Made by a program: the position numbers and the translations under genes. Below the pieces are notes generated by a model. That model did not search any database, had not been told where the DNA came from, and was given only the letters and a program-made list of their open reading frames with translations. Positions 1-9,673 of a DNA stretch of 64,000 nt are shown here, piece by piece (positions within the stretch are counted from its first letter, which is position 1; every line of letters begins with the position of its first letter). The stretch spans positions 434,001-498,000 of the forward strand of contig NC_011981.1 in assembly GCF_000016285.1 (NCBI RefSeq), written 5' to 3'. This stretch comes from Allorhizobium ampelinum S4 (GTDB lineage Bacteria; Pseudomonadota; Alphaproteobacteria; Rhizobiales; Rhizobiaceae).

Positions 1-587
1 TGATCTCCGGCACCTACATCCCCGATGATGGCACCATCACGCTGGATGGCGAGGCGGTGCGGTTTTCCGGTCCCGCCGAGGCGCGCTCACGCAATATCGA
101 AATGGTGTTTCAGGATTTGAGCCTGTGTGACCATATTGATGTGGTTGGCAATCTGTTTCTGGGCCGGGAATTGACCAAGGGTCCGTTTCTGGATCGCGCC
201 CGGATGCTGGTGGAAGCCCGCAAGATGCTGGATGCGCTGGAAATCCGCATTCCGCGCCTCACCGCCAAGGTCGAGAAACTCTCGGGCGGCCAGCGGCAGG
301 CGATTGCCATTGCCCGTGCGGCGTCGTTCAATCCCAAAGTGCTGATCATGGATGAGCCAACCTCGGCGCTGGCCGTGGCGGAAGTGGAAGCAGTGCTGGC
401 ACTGATCAACCGCGTCAAGGCCCGAGGCGTATCCGTGGTGTTGATCACCCATCGCTTGCAGGACCTGTTTCGCGTCTGCGACCGCATTGCTGTAATGTAT
501 GAGGGTACGAAAGTGGCCGAACGCCAGATTGGCAGCACCAACCTTGAAGATCTGGTGAAATTGATCGTCGGGGGGGAAAGACATTGA
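1..587 (+). CDS. Sugar ABC transporter ATP-binding protein (5' end outside window)
   Basis: This is the C-terminal part of an ABC ATPase. The reading frame is open from base 3, so the start and the Walker A loop lie upstream of the window. Visible motifs in order are a Q-loop region (VFQDLSLCDHID), the signature LSGGQRQ, Walker B VLIMDEPTSAL and the H-loop ITHR. The protein ends soon after the H-loop, so it is a single-domain ATPase of the fructose/ribose type and not the double-domain RbsA type. The TTG start of the permease overlaps its stop codon (TTGA), which indicates translational coupling. It would power uptake through the permease that follows; the binding protein is presumably upstream. 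Confidence 0.93.
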   Translation, partial: ISGTYIPDDGTITLDGEAVRFSGPAEARSRNIEMVFQDLSLCDHIDVVGNLFLGRELTKGPFLDRARMLVEARKMLDALEIRIPRLTAKVEKLSGGQRQAIAIARAASFNPKVLIMDEPTSALAVAEVEAVLALINRVKARGVSVVLITHRLQDLFRVCDRIAVMYEGTKVAERQIGSTNLEDLVKLIVGGERH

Positions 588-1588
588 CCGCCTATACTGA
601 ACGCGCCAAAGGCTCTGCCTTCGCTGACTTTATCACCGAGAATGCCCAGGTTCTGTCGATTGCGATTTTCTTCTTTGCCTGCATGGTGTTCTTCTCCGTC
701 ACGACCGATACATTTCTCACGCTCGGCAATATTCTCAATGTGGTGCGACAAGCTGCCCCCATTCTGATTGTTGCCGTTGCCATGACACTGGTGATTGTTA
801 CCGGCGGTATTGATCTTTCCGTTGGCTCGCTGGTGGCGCTGATCAATGCAACGGTGGCGATTGTGCTGGCAACCGGCCTGTCATGGCCCTTGGTCGTGCT
901 GCTCATGCTGGTTCTGGGCGGCGTGATTGGCCTGATCCAGGGTTGGTTCATTGCCTATCAGGGCATTCCGGCCTTTATCGTCACGCTGGCTGGCCTGTCG
1001 ATCCTGCGCGGCGTGGCGCTCTACATCACCCAAGGCTATTCCATTCCGATCAACGACGTGCCGGGATTCTTCACGCTGGGTCGTGGCGAGTTCTTAAGTC
1101 TTCCGGTTCCGGCCCTGATAGCCATTGCCGTGACAGTCTTTGGGTTTGTGTTGGTCTCCTCCACCAAATATGGCCGTCAAGTGGTGGCCGTCGGCTCCAA
1201 TCTGGAAGCGGCGCGCCGGGTAGGCATGCCAGCCAAGTGGATTGTCGCTTCAGTCTATCTGGTGTCCGGCGTGGCTTGCGCCCTTGCCGGATTGTTGATT
1301 GCCGCCCGGCTTGGCTCCGGCTCTTCCAACGCCGCCGTCGGCTTTGAATTGCAGGTGATTGCGGCCGTGGTTCTGGGTGGCACGTCGCTGACGGGCGGGC
1401 GCGGCACCATGCTGGGAACACTGCTGGGCACCATGACCATCGCGGTGATCGGCAACGGACTTATTCTCATGCATATCTCGCCGTTTTTCACGCAGATTGT
1501 CACGGGCGCGATCATTCTGGTGGCGATCTGGCTGAACACCCGGATCTTTTCCGCAAATTTCCGCTTTGGCGCAGCGAAGAAGGGGTGA
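584..1588 (+). CDS. Sugar ABC transporter permease (RbsC-like)
   Basis: A 334-residue very hydrophobic protein with about eight to ten membrane segments, matching the BPD_transp_2 family of monosaccharide importers. The family-typical stretch VTGGIDLSVGS lies near residues 66-76, and AVVLGGTSLTGGRGT near residues 260-275. The start is TTG, overlapping the stop of the ATPase; no better start lies close by. It forms the membrane channel for the ATPase at 1-587. The downstream hydrolase starts only 3 bases after its stop, so importer and enzymes are co-transcribed. The sugar or nucleoside carried cannot be told from sequence. Confidence 0.93.
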   Translation: MTAYTERAKGSAFADFITENAQVLSIAIFFFACMVFFSVTTDTFLTLGNILNVVRQAAPILIVAVAMTLVIVTGGIDLSVGSLVALINATVAIVLATGLSWPLVVLLMLVLGGVIGLIQGWFIAYQGIPAFIVTLAGLSILRGVALYITQGYSIPINDVPGFFTLGRGEFLSLPVPALIAIAVTVFGFVLVSSTKYGRQVVAVGSNLEAARRVGMPAKWIVASVYLVSGVACALAGLLIAARLGSGSSNAAVGFELQVIAAVVLGGTSLTGGRGTMLGTLLGTMTIAVIGNGLILMHISPFFTQIVTGAIILVAIWLNTRIFSANFRFGAAKKG

Positions 1589-1591
1589 GAT

Positions 1592-2659
1592 ATGACCAGT
1601 GAACTCTCTGAGGCTCATATCCGCTCCGGCAAAGTGATGACGGTGGCCGGCCCCATCTGCGTGGACGAGATGGGCGTAACCTTGATGCACGAGCATATCC
1701 TCAACGATTGCCGTTGCTGGTGGCATCAGCCCAAGACGCCTGAGAGGCAATATCTGGCGGAAGGCTTTGTCTGCATGGAAATTCTGGGCGAATTGCGCCA
1801 GGACCCCTTCGTCAACAAGCACAATATCACCCTGGATGACGAGCCTTTGGCGATCACCGAGCTGATGGATTTTGCCAAAGCAGGTGGCAAGACTGTGGTG
1901 GAGCCAACCTGTCAAGGCATTGGCCGAAATCCTCTGGCGCTGCGCCGGATCGCAAAAGCCTCCGGGCTGAATATTGTGATGGGAGCTGGCTATTATCTGG
2001 CTTCATCCCACCCCGCCAAGGTGGCGGAGATGACGGTGGAGGCCATAGCCGATGAAATTGTGCAGGAAGCGCTGGTTGGTGTCGATGGCACCGATGTCAA
2101 AATCGGCCTGATTGGTGAAATTGGCGTATCGTCTGATTTCACCGCTGAGGAAGAAAAGTCACTGCGGGCCGCAGCCCAGGCGCAGCTACGCACCGGCCTG
2201 CCGCTGATGGTGCATCTGCCGGGCTGGTATCGGCTGGGTCACAAAGTGCTGGATATTGCCGCAGAAGAAGGGGCAGACCTGCGCCACACGGTGCTGTGCC
2301 ACATGAACCCATCTCATGATGATCTCACCTATCAAGGCGAACTGGCCAGCCGGGGAGCCTTTATTGAATATGACATGATCGGCATGGATTTTTTCTACGC
2401 CGATCAGCAGGTGCAATGCCCCAGCGATGAGGATGCCGCCCGCGCCATCGTCAAGCTGGTGGAGATGGGCCATCTCGACCGCATCCTGCTCTCCCATGAT
2501 GTGTTTTTGAAGATGATGCTCAGCCGCTACGGCGGCAATGGCTACGCCTATATTCTCCGGCATTTCTTGCCGCGCCTCCAGCGTCACGGCCTTGGTGCTG
2601 ACGCTCTCACCACCCTCATGCGGGGCAATCCCCGTTCGGTCTTTCAGGCTGCCGCCTGA
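1592..2659 (+). CDS. Phosphotriesterase-family metal-dependent hydrolase
   Basis: A 355-residue amidohydrolase-superfamily TIM barrel of the phosphotriesterase-related (PHP) group. The metal site is visible as HEH at residues 33-35, a GEIG segment that would supply a bridging glutamate as in E. coli PHP instead of a carbamylated lysine, MVHLPGW, VLCHMNPSHDD and LLSHDVF, giving the two histidines and the aspartate. Members of this group hydrolyse phosphoesters, lactones or sugar lactones. In this operon, between a sugar permease and a ThuA-like protein, a sugar-derived ester or lactone is the likely substrate; that is inference. No signal peptide, so cytoplasmic. Confidence 0.85.
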   Translation: MTSELSEAHIRSGKVMTVAGPICVDEMGVTLMHEHILNDCRCWWHQPKTPERQYLAEGFVCMEILGELRQDPFVNKHNITLDDEPLAITELMDFAKAGGKTVVEPTCQGIGRNPLALRRIAKASGLNIVMGAGYYLASSHPAKVAEMTVEAIADEIVQEALVGVDGTDVKIGLIGEIGVSSDFTAEEEKSLRAAAQAQLRTGLPLMVHLPGWYRLGHKVLDIAAEEGADLRHTVLCHMNPSHDDLTYQGELASRGAFIEYDMIGMDFFYADQQVQCPSDEDAARAIVKLVEMGHLDRILLSHDVFLKMMLSRYGGNGYAYILRHFLPRLQRHGLGADALTTLMRGNPRSVFQAAA

Positions 2660-2689
2660 GACCTGTTGCATAGATAAGGAACACATATC

Positions 2690-3460
2690 ATGACAAAGAA
2701 AATTCTCCTCGTGGGTGAAAGCTGGGTCAGCTCCGCCACCCATTACAAAGGTTTTGACCAATTCGGCAGCGTCACCTTTCATCTGGGCGCGGAGCCGCTG
2801 GTGAAAGCGCTGGAGGGCAGCGAATTTGAGCTGACCTATATGCCTGCCCATGAAGCCGTGGAAAAATTTCCCTTTGAGATGGCGGGTCTCGATGCCTATG
2901 ATGCCATTATCCTCTCCGACATCGGGGCGAATTCCCTACTGCTGCCGCCTGCCGTGTGGCTGCATTCCAAAACCGTTCCTAACCGCCTGAAGCTGATCAA
3001 GGCCTGGGTGGAAAAGGGCGGCAACCTGCTGATGGTCGGCGGTTATTTCTCGTTCCAGGGCATTGACGGCAAGGCCCGCTGGCGTCGCACGCCGGTGGAA
3101 GATGTTCTGCCCGTGACCTGCCTGCCCTATGATGACCGGGTGGAAATCCCCGAAGGCTCAACCGCCGATGTGATCAAGCCCGACCACCCAACAGTTGCTG
3201 GCCTCACCGGTGAATGGCCTTTGCTGCTCGGCGTCAACGAGGTTGAGGTGCGCGACGGTGATGATGTTGAGGTGGTTGTGCGTTTGCCAAAGGATCAGGG
3301 CAGCCATCCGCTGCTGGTCACCGGCACGTTTGGCAAGGGCCGCACCGTGGCCTGGACGTCTGATATCGGACCCCATTGGCTCTCGCCTGCATTTTGTGAA
3401 TGGGAAGGCTATGGCAAGCTGTGGAAGAACATTCTGGGCTGGATGACGCAAGCGCGGTGA
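2690..3460 (+). CDS. ThuA/glutamine-amidotransferase-like cytoplasmic protein
   Basis: A 256-residue protein with the Rossmann-like fold of class I glutamine-amidotransferase-like proteins (DUF1355 type). It opens with KKILLVGESWVS, followed by YDAIILSDIG around residues 70-80 and GGNLLMVGGYFSFQG around residues 110-125. A C-terminal stretch, GRTVAWTSDIGPHW, is usual for this group. The nucleophile-elbow cysteine of true amidotransferases is not present, so a catalytic role is unproven. It follows the hydrolase by 30 bases with a good ribosome site (AAGGAA). It converges with the PfkB kinase, with 5 bases between the stop codons. Confidence 0.75.
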   Translation: MTKKILLVGESWVSSATHYKGFDQFGSVTFHLGAEPLVKALEGSEFELTYMPAHEAVEKFPFEMAGLDAYDAIILSDIGANSLLLPPAVWLHSKTVPNRLKLIKAWVEKGGNLLMVGGYFSFQGIDGKARWRRTPVEDVLPVTCLPYDDRVEIPEGSTADVIKPDHPTVAGLTGEWPLLLGVNEVEVRDGDDVEVVVRLPKDQGSHPLLVTGTFGKGRTVAWTSDIGPHWLSPAFCEWEGYGKLWKNILGWMTQAR

Positions 3461-3465
3461 TGCTC

Positions 3466-4365
3466 TCACGTGGCGAAGATCGCGGCCAACTCGGTCTGTG
3501 ATGGAAACGCAGACCGGGTTCCCCGGCGACTGACGGTGATGCTGGCGGCCTGTGCTGCGTGGCGCAGCGCCAGGCCATCGGGCATGACATGGCGCAAACT
3601 GCTGGATGCCAGCGCAACCGCCATGAACGTGTCGCCTGCGCCTGTGGTGTCAACAGCAACGGATGGAACGGCTGGGATTGTGGTGGTGCCGGTGCGATCC
3701 GCCAAGATTGCACCCTTGCCGCCAAGGGTGATGATGACGGTACCAACACCGGCATCACGCAAGCATTGGGTGGCGGCTTCGCCGCTTTCACCTGTCAGCT
3801 TATCGGCTTCGCCCTGGTTCAAAAAGGCAATGTCGATCAGCGACCAAAGGGCGGCAAAGCCGGGCCGCAGCGGTGATGGGTTAAAGGCGGTGATCATGCC
3901 GCAGCGTTTGGCCTCGTGGAGGAGGGCAGCCGTGGTGTCATCGGTGAGATTGCCTTGGAGAATGGCCAGATCGCCGGGTTTTGCCGTCTGTAAGACACTG
4001 GTAACATGCTCAGGCCGGACGCTGGTGGCACAGTCTGTTGTGGTGATGATGGCATTTTCGCCATCCGGCGTGGTGAAGATCATCGAGATATCGCTGGCTT
4101 TATCGACAAGCTCGATCAAGCGGCTATCGATCGGCTCCAGCGACAGGCTCTGCCGGATCATCGAGCCGCGAAGGTCGTTGCCGACAGCGGCAATCAGCGT
4201 GGTGTCCAAACCGGCGCGGCCCAGAACAATCGCCTGGTTGGCGCCTTTGCCACCCAGATCCGTGCTTTGCTGCTGGCCAAAAATCGACGCGCCGGCCTCT
4301 GGCATGGTCGGTACGGACATGATTTCATCGATTGCGACATTACCGATTACCCAGGCACGCATCAC
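3466..4365 (-). CDS. PfkB/ribokinase-family sugar kinase
   Basis: A 299-residue carbohydrate kinase. Typical features are the N-terminal substrate-binding GGKGANQA motif near residue 38, a GGKGA loop around residue 215, and the anion-hole and catalytic-base motif TTGAGDTF near residue 240, where Asp is the base. It would phosphorylate the sugar or nucleoside brought in by the importer at 1-1588. It is transcribed opposite to the rest of the locus, back to back with the BtpA-family gene, with a 43-base gap that must hold both promoters. Its exact substrate (ribose, fructose-like or nucleoside) is not determinable. Confidence 0.9.
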   Translation of the reverse strand: MMRAWVIGNVAIDEIMSVPTMPEAGASIFGQQQSTDLGGKGANQAIVLGRAGLDTTLIAAVGNDLRGSMIRQSLSLEPIDSRLIELVDKASDISMIFTTPDGENAIITTTDCATSVRPEHVTSVLQTAKPGDLAILQGNLTDDTTAALLHEAKRCGMITAFNPSPLRPGFAALWSLIDIAFLNQGEADKLTGESGEAATQCLRDAGVGTVIITLGGKGAILADRTGTTTIPAVPSVAVDTTGAGDTFMAVALASSSLRHVMPDGLALRHAAQAASITVSRRGTRSAFPSQTELAAIFAT

Positions 4366-4408
4366 AGACTTTCAACACGCATGGCAGGCTTTCAAAAGGA
4401 AATGAGAA

Positions 4409-5251
4409 ATGCTGGATATATCCGACAACACATCAAGCACTATGCGAGAAATTTTCGGGCGCGACAAGGCGCTGATCGGCATGATCCATTGCCCGGCATT
4501 TCCCGGTGCGCCGCGCTATCGCGGCGCGAGCATGACAGAGATTTACGATGCCTGCATGCTTGATGCCGAAGCCCTGATCGAAGGCGGCATGCATGGACTG
4601 ATCATTGAAAACCACGGCGACATTCCCTTTTCCAAACCGGATGACATTGGGCCGGAAACATCTGCTTTCATGAGCGTTGTCACTGACCGCATTTGCCGTG
4701 CGGTTGGCGTGCCACTGGGCATCAATGTCCTGGCCAATGCACCCATTCCGGCCTTTGCCATTGCCATGGCGGGCGGGGCAAAATTCGTGCGGGTCAACCA
4801 ATGGGCCAATGCCTATGTCGCCAATGAAGGCTTCATGGAGGGACGGGCGGCGGAGGCCATGCGCTACCGTTCCATGCTGCGGGCCGAACATATCAAGGTG
4901 TTTGCCGATAGCCATGTCAAGCACGGCGCCCACGCCATCACCGCCGACCGCACCATTCAGGAATTGACCCGCGATCTCGCCTTTTTCGATGCCGACGCGG
5001 TGATTGCCACCGGCCAGCGCACCGGCAATTCCGCGACCATGGAGGAGATTGAAGAGATTGGAGCGGCGACACATCTGCCCCTTTTGGTTGGTTCGGGTGT
5101 TTCCAAGGACAATATCGTCGAGATCCTGAAACGCACCAACGGCGTTATCGTCGCTTCATCACTCAAACATGGCGATGTCTGGTGGAATCCGGTCGATATC
5201 GAACGGGTCAAAGCTTTCGTGGCGACGGCCCAGCCCGGTTTGAAAGCATAA
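4409..5251 (+). CDS. BtpA/SgcQ-family TIM-barrel protein
   Basis: A 280-residue protein of the BtpA family, named for a photosystem I biogenesis factor in cyanobacteria. Most bacterial members (SgcQ type) sit in sugar-catabolic operons. Recognisable segments are LIGMIHCPAFPGAPRY near the N-terminus, GLIIENHGDIPF, PLGINVLANAP and a late phosphate-binding-like LLVGSGVSKDN, consistent with a nucleoside or sugar-phosphate TIM barrel. The neighbours (kinase, sugar ABC importer, phosphotriesterase homologue) support a catabolic enzyme rather than a photosystem role. An M20 hydrolase follows 5 bases downstream. Confidence 0.88.
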   Translation: MLDISDNTSSTMREIFGRDKALIGMIHCPAFPGAPRYRGASMTEIYDACMLDAEALIEGGMHGLIIENHGDIPFSKPDDIGPETSAFMSVVTDRICRAVGVPLGINVLANAPIPAFAIAMAGGAKFVRVNQWANAYVANEGFMEGRAAEAMRYRSMLRAEHIKVFADSHVKHGAHAITADRTIQELTRDLAFFDADAVIATGQRTGNSATMEEIEEIGAATHLPLLVGSGVSKDNIVEILKRTNGVIVASSLKHGDVWWNPVDIERVKAFVATAQPGLKA

Positions 5252-5256
5252 ATGCC

Positions 5257-6552
5257 ATGGCACAGGCGGGTAAAGGACTGTTAGAGGTCAATGGCGAGCG
5301 GCTTTTGGCCCGATTGGACCAATTTGCCGCGATTGGCGCAACGCCCAAAGGCGGTGTTAATCGGCAGGCCCTGACGGCGCTTGATCGTCAGGCGCGGCAA
5401 TTGCTGGCCGATCTCGGCCAAACGCGTGGATTTTCTGTCTATCAAGATCCGATCGCCAACCTGTTCCTGCGCCGCGAGGGCCAGAACCCGGATTTGCCGC
5501 CGCTGCTGATCGGCAGCCATCTCGACAGCCAGCCCTCTGGCGGGCGGTTTGATGGTGCGCTGGGCACACTCTGCGCCTTCGAAGTTTTGGAAACATTGGA
5601 AGACAATGGCATAGACACCGTCAGGCCTGTCGAGGTTGTTGCCTTCACCAATGAAGAAGGCTGCCGTTTTGCACCCGGATGCATGGGGTCCATGGCCTTT
5701 TCGCAGGGTGCCATTCCCGCCGCATGGCATACAGCGCGGGCAACGGATGGCGCGCTGTTTTCCGATGACTTGGCAGCAACGCTTGCTGATTTGCAAGGCG
5801 CTGCCATGAGGCCGCTGGGCTTCCCGGTATTTGCTTATCTTGAAGTGCATATCGAGCAAGGCCCATCCTTGGAAAAAGAGGGTCTGCCCATCGGCATCGT
5901 CACGGGCATTCAGGGCACCCGCTGGCTTCAGGTGACCATCTCGGGCCAGACTGCCCATGCAGGCACCACAGCACTGTCCTACCGCAAAGACCCCATGCGC
6001 GCCGCCGTCTCCGGCTTGAACGTGCTTTATAACGACATCATGCCGCAAGATGCCCATTCACGCCTGACAGTCGGCCGGTTCTCGCTGGAGCCGGGGGCCA
6101 TCAATGCCATTCCGGCAGCGGTGACGTTTTCGCTGGATATCCGCCACCCCAATGTTGAGCAACTGGATCTGATCGAAGCGAAGATACGCAAGGTCCTGCA
6201 GGATCTTGCCGTGGAGAATGGATGTGGTCTCGAAATGGAACTGCTCTTCGATATGGCTCCAGCGCGTTTCCCGGATCATCTGGTTACCATACTGGAGGGT
6301 GCGGTTGTTAAGGCTGGTTTTGCCCATAAATCCATGGTGTCCGGTGCTTTTCACGATGCACTCTTCATCAATCGTGTCGCACCCTCTGCGATGATTTTCA
6401 CTCCATGCCGAGATGGATTGAGCCATAACGAAGAAGAGTATGTAATGCCTGCGGATTCTGTCGCAGGGGCGCAAGTGCTGCTGACCGCGAGCTCGCAACT
6501 CCTGTCAAACTTGGCGACACAGGCATCTGTCGTTGTCGCTCACCTCCGTTAG
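5257..6552 (+). CDS. M20-family Zn-dependent amidohydrolase (N-carbamoyl-L-amino-acid hydrolase/allantoate amidohydrolase type)
   Basis: A 431-residue M20 peptidase-fold enzyme of the HyuC/AllC group. The metal ligands are seen in IGSHLDSQPSGGRFDGALG (His and bridging Asp), FTNEEGCRF (Glu-Glu) and VHIEQGPSLE. The dimerisation-domain motif GQTAHAGTT and the C-terminal GAFHDALF histidine follow. These enzymes remove a carbamoyl or ureido group from N-carbamoyl amino acids or allantoate. The open frame extends upstream into the btpA-like gene; ATG 5257 is chosen because it lies just after that stop. It is a paralogue of the enzyme at 48873. Confidence 0.85.
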   Translation: MAQAGKGLLEVNGERLLARLDQFAAIGATPKGGVNRQALTALDRQARQLLADLGQTRGFSVYQDPIANLFLRREGQNPDLPPLLIGSHLDSQPSGGRFDGALGTLCAFEVLETLEDNGIDTVRPVEVVAFTNEEGCRFAPGCMGSMAFSQGAIPAAWHTARATDGALFSDDLAATLADLQGAAMRPLGFPVFAYLEVHIEQGPSLEKEGLPIGIVTGIQGTRWLQVTISGQTAHAGTTALSYRKDPMRAAVSGLNVLYNDIMPQDAHSRLTVGRFSLEPGAINAIPAAVTFSLDIRHPNVEQLDLIEAKIRKVLQDLAVENGCGLEMELLFDMAPARFPDHLVTILEGAVVKAGFAHKSMVSGAFHDALFINRVAPSAMIFTPCRDGLSHNEEEYVMPADSVAGAQVLLTASSQLLSNLATQASVVVAHLR

Positions 6553-6589
6553 AGTGCCAGAACACAGCCAATCAACTGAATCGAAACCA

Positions 6590-9500
6590 TCAGCCGTTCA
6601 CGGATTCCCCATCAGCAACATCCTTTTGGCTCTTCATGAAGGGCCGTTTGACAAGGCCCAGCAGGTCATCAACAAAGGTGAAAATGACGGGGATCACCAA
6701 TAGGCTCAGAACGGTGGAGGTGAGCAAGCCGCCAATCACAACGATGGACATGGGTTGACGGAAGCTCGTATCTCCGCCGCTGAGGCTCAGCGCAACAGGA
6801 GCCATGCCAGCGCCCATGGCGATGGTTGTCATCACGATGGGGCGGGCGCGTTTGTGGCAGGCATCGATCAGCGCCTCGTAGCGGTCCATGCCATTGCGTC
6901 GCGCCATGATGGCATATTCCACCAGCAGAATTGAATTCTTGCTGACAATGCCCATCAACATCAACAGGCCGATGACGGCGGGCATGGAGAAACTCGTACC
7001 CGTGGCAATCAACGGAAAGAGTGCGCCACCAAGGGAGAGAGGAAGTGCCATCAGGATTGTCGCTGGCTGCATGAAATCGTGGAACAACAAGACCAGCACC
7101 GCATAAATGCAGAAGATACCGATGCCCATCGCCAAGGCAAAGCTGGTGAACAATTCCGACATCCGCTCAAGCTCACCCTGCTGCACAACATGCACCCCCG
7201 GCGGAAGGTGGCTCAATCCCGGCAGCGCCATCGCCTCCTTGTTGACGTCTCCCAAGGCACGGCCATTCAACTGAATGGTGAAGGTAATGTTGCGTGATCT
7301 GTCGATCCGATCAATCTCCGAGGGGCTGCCCCCGATTCGGATTCCGGCAATCGCGCCGAGTGATACTTTGCCGTTTGTCCCGGAGAGTTGCAGTTGCGAG
7401 ATGGCATCAAGATTGCGAATATATTTCGGATCAAGCCGGACACGGATATCGATCTGCCGCTGCGGAAGATTGAACTTGGACCGTGATGTGGAATAGTCGC
7501 CATCAGTTGCCACGCGCACAACATCCGCAATCGTATCCGAGGTGATACCCAAAGCCGCTGCACGGGCAAAATTCGGGCTGATCTGGATTTCCGGGGCCTG
7601 TCTGGCCGCGCTGGATGTAATGCCGCCAATGCCTTTCAAGCCATGCAATTGTTCTCCCACAACAGCAGCGGTCTGATCGAGAAGAATCGGATCGTCGCTT
7701 GCCAGCGTCAACTGAAGCTCGGTGCCATTGCCGCCGTTGCCAACTTCGACACGCACACCTGCAAGCTCCTGTAGGACATTGCGCATCTGTTGCTCGATCT
7801 GCGATTGCTTCAGTTTTCGATCATTGATTGGGGTAAGGTCAACCACCAATGTGGCGGTTGTCACGTCGCTGGTTGTGCTGCTATCGGCACCGCCGCCACT
7901 TGTGGAGGAGCCGACGACAGTGAACACACGCTTGATGTTTTCAAGGCCTGAAATCAGTTTTACGGCTTTCAGCGACATGGCTTCCGTGTCGGAAAGCTCT
8001 GATCCCGGCGGCATTGTCAATGTCACTTGCGTCTGCGCGTTGTCAGAGGCCGGGAAGAACCCGGTCTTCAGCAGAGACACGGCTGAAAGTGACACGACAA
8101 GAAAGACGATAATGCCAAGACTGGTCAGAAAACGGTGGCGCAGGCATGCGCGCACAATGGAGAGATAGGTCTTCATAATGACCCCATCCACTTCCACTTT
8201 CGGCGTCGCCTTCATCATATACGCAGCCATCATCGGCGTCAGAAAACGCGCAACCATCAGCGATGCCAGCACTGCGACGGCGGCAGTCACACCGAACTGC
8301 TTGAAGATCAACCCGGGAATCCCGGCCATAAACGCGGTTGGCAGAAAAACCGCAACCAGCGTGAATGTTGTCGCAATCACCGCAAGGCCGATCTCGTCGG
8401 CGGCCTCCATGGCGGCATCAAAGGGCTTTTTGCCCATGCGCAGATGTCGCTCGATATTTTCAACCTCGACGATGGCATCGTCAACGAGAATCCCGACCAC
8501 CAGCGAAATCGAAAGCAGCGAAATCGTATTGAGGCTGAAATTCGCGAGATAGATCACAAGGAATGTCGGAATGATGGACAGCGGCAAAGCCACAGCAGAC
8601 AGAAGGGTTGCGCGCAAATCGCGCAAGAAGAGAAACACCACAACAATCGCCAGCGCCGCCCCCTCATACAGCATGTGCATCGACGCTTCATAATTGTCGA
8701 TTGTCGGCTGAACCGTTGTGTAGGCCTGCACAATCTCGACTTCGGGATGCTCGGCTGCAAATGCTGCCATCACCCGTGTCAGGTCGGTGGCCACACCCGT
8801 ATCGGAATAGCCGTTGCTGCGTTTGACCTCAACGGCGATCACCGGCGTTTGCCCCATATACGCAAGCGATGAACGTTCGGAGAAGCTATCCGTCACCTTG
8901 GCGATCTGGTCGAGACGCACACTTTTGCCATTGGAAAACGGAATTGAAAGTGCTGCAATGTCTTTGACGGAGTTGACGGCACCCAATGTGCGCACTGTCT
9001 GATGCAGCCCGTTCAAATCTCCACGGCCGCCGGAGGCATTTTCCTGCACCAATTTCAGCTGGGACGACACATCTGCCGCCGTGACACCAAATGAAGTCAG
9101 CAAGTCCGGGTTGATATCAACATGAATTTCGCGGTCCACACCGCCAAAACGATCAACCTCGCCAACGCCTTGGGCTTTCAGCAGAGCCTTGGTCATGTCA
9201 TTGTCAACGAACCACGACAGTTCCGTTTCATTCAGCTTTGATGATCGCACAGCATAGGTCTGGAGCACCGACGATTGCACTGTGACCCGCGAGACGCTGG
9301 GTGTCTGCATCGCCGATGGTAGATCGGTGACGCTATCCACCGCATTGCGAACTTCATTCAGCGCCTGTTCCCCGTCTTTTTCCAGACTGAAGGAGACGCT
9401 GATCGAGACGGAGCCGTCGGTAATTGTTGTGGTGATATGGTCCAGCTTGTTGAGGGTTGCCAGCTTGTCTTCGATCTTGCGCGCAACTTCGGTTTCAAGT

Positions 9501-9673
9501 TGCGATGGCGCGGTGCCATCCAGTGTCGCGCTGATCTTGATTGTCGGCAGGTCCATGTCTGGAAACTGCTGAATCTTGAGTTTCTCGAAGGCAATCAAGC
9601 CGCAAACGGTCATGAGTGCAAACAGGAGAATGGCTGGAACCGGATTGCGGATGGAAAAAGCTGAAATATTCAT
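6590..9673 (-). CDS. RND efflux pump inner-membrane subunit (AcrB/MexB-type, HAE1)
   Basis: A 1027-residue RND transporter of normal length. The N-terminal amphipathic helix and TM1 (FSIRNPVPAILLFALM) are followed by two large periplasmic loops. The proton-relay residues are present: the adjacent aspartates in GILVDDAIVEVENI on TM4 and the lysine in IVSKNSILLVEYA on TM10. This points to an antibiotic, dye or solvent hydrophobe-efflux pump and not a heavy-metal one. It is the last gene of an adaptor-pump operon and overlaps the adaptor by 4 bases (ATGA). The outer-membrane factor precedes the adaptor. Confidence 0.96.
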   Translation of the reverse strand: MNISAFSIRNPVPAILLFALMTVCGLIAFEKLKIQQFPDMDLPTIKISATLDGTAPSQLETEVARKIEDKLATLNKLDHITTTITDGSVSISVSFSLEKDGEQALNEVRNAVDSVTDLPSAMQTPSVSRVTVQSSVLQTYAVRSSKLNETELSWFVDNDMTKALLKAQGVGEVDRFGGVDREIHVDINPDLLTSFGVTAADVSSQLKLVQENASGGRGDLNGLHQTVRTLGAVNSVKDIAALSIPFSNGKSVRLDQIAKVTDSFSERSSLAYMGQTPVIAVEVKRSNGYSDTGVATDLTRVMAAFAAEHPEVEIVQAYTTVQPTIDNYEASMHMLYEGAALAIVVVFLFLRDLRATLLSAVALPLSIIPTFLVIYLANFSLNTISLLSISLVVGILVDDAIVEVENIERHLRMGKKPFDAAMEAADEIGLAVIATTFTLVAVFLPTAFMAGIPGLIFKQFGVTAAVAVLASLMVARFLTPMMAAYMMKATPKVEVDGVIMKTYLSIVRACLRHRFLTSLGIIVFLVVSLSAVSLLKTGFFPASDNAQTQVTLTMPPGSELSDTEAMSLKAVKLISGLENIKRVFTVVGSSTSGGGADSSTTSDVTTATLVVDLTPINDRKLKQSQIEQQMRNVLQELAGVRVEVGNGGNGTELQLTLASDDPILLDQTAAVVGEQLHGLKGIGGITSSAARQAPEIQISPNFARAAALGITSDTIADVVRVATDGDYSTSRSKFNLPQRQIDIRVRLDPKYIRNLDAISQLQLSGTNGKVSLGAIAGIRIGGSPSEIDRIDRSRNITFTIQLNGRALGDVNKEAMALPGLSHLPPGVHVVQQGELERMSELFTSFALAMGIGIFCIYAVLVLLFHDFMQPATILMALPLSLGGALFPLIATGTSFSMPAVIGLLMLMGIVSKNSILLVEYAIMARRNGMDRYEALIDACHKRARPIVMTTIAMGAGMAPVALSLSGGDTSFRQPMSIVVIGGLLTSTVLSLLVIPVIFTFVDDLLGLVKRPFMKSQKDVADGESVNG

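Noticed and set aside
4409..5251. Photosystem I biogenesis gene btpA
   Set aside because: The family name comes from cyanobacteria; sugar-catabolic neighbours and the host type argue against photosynthesis.
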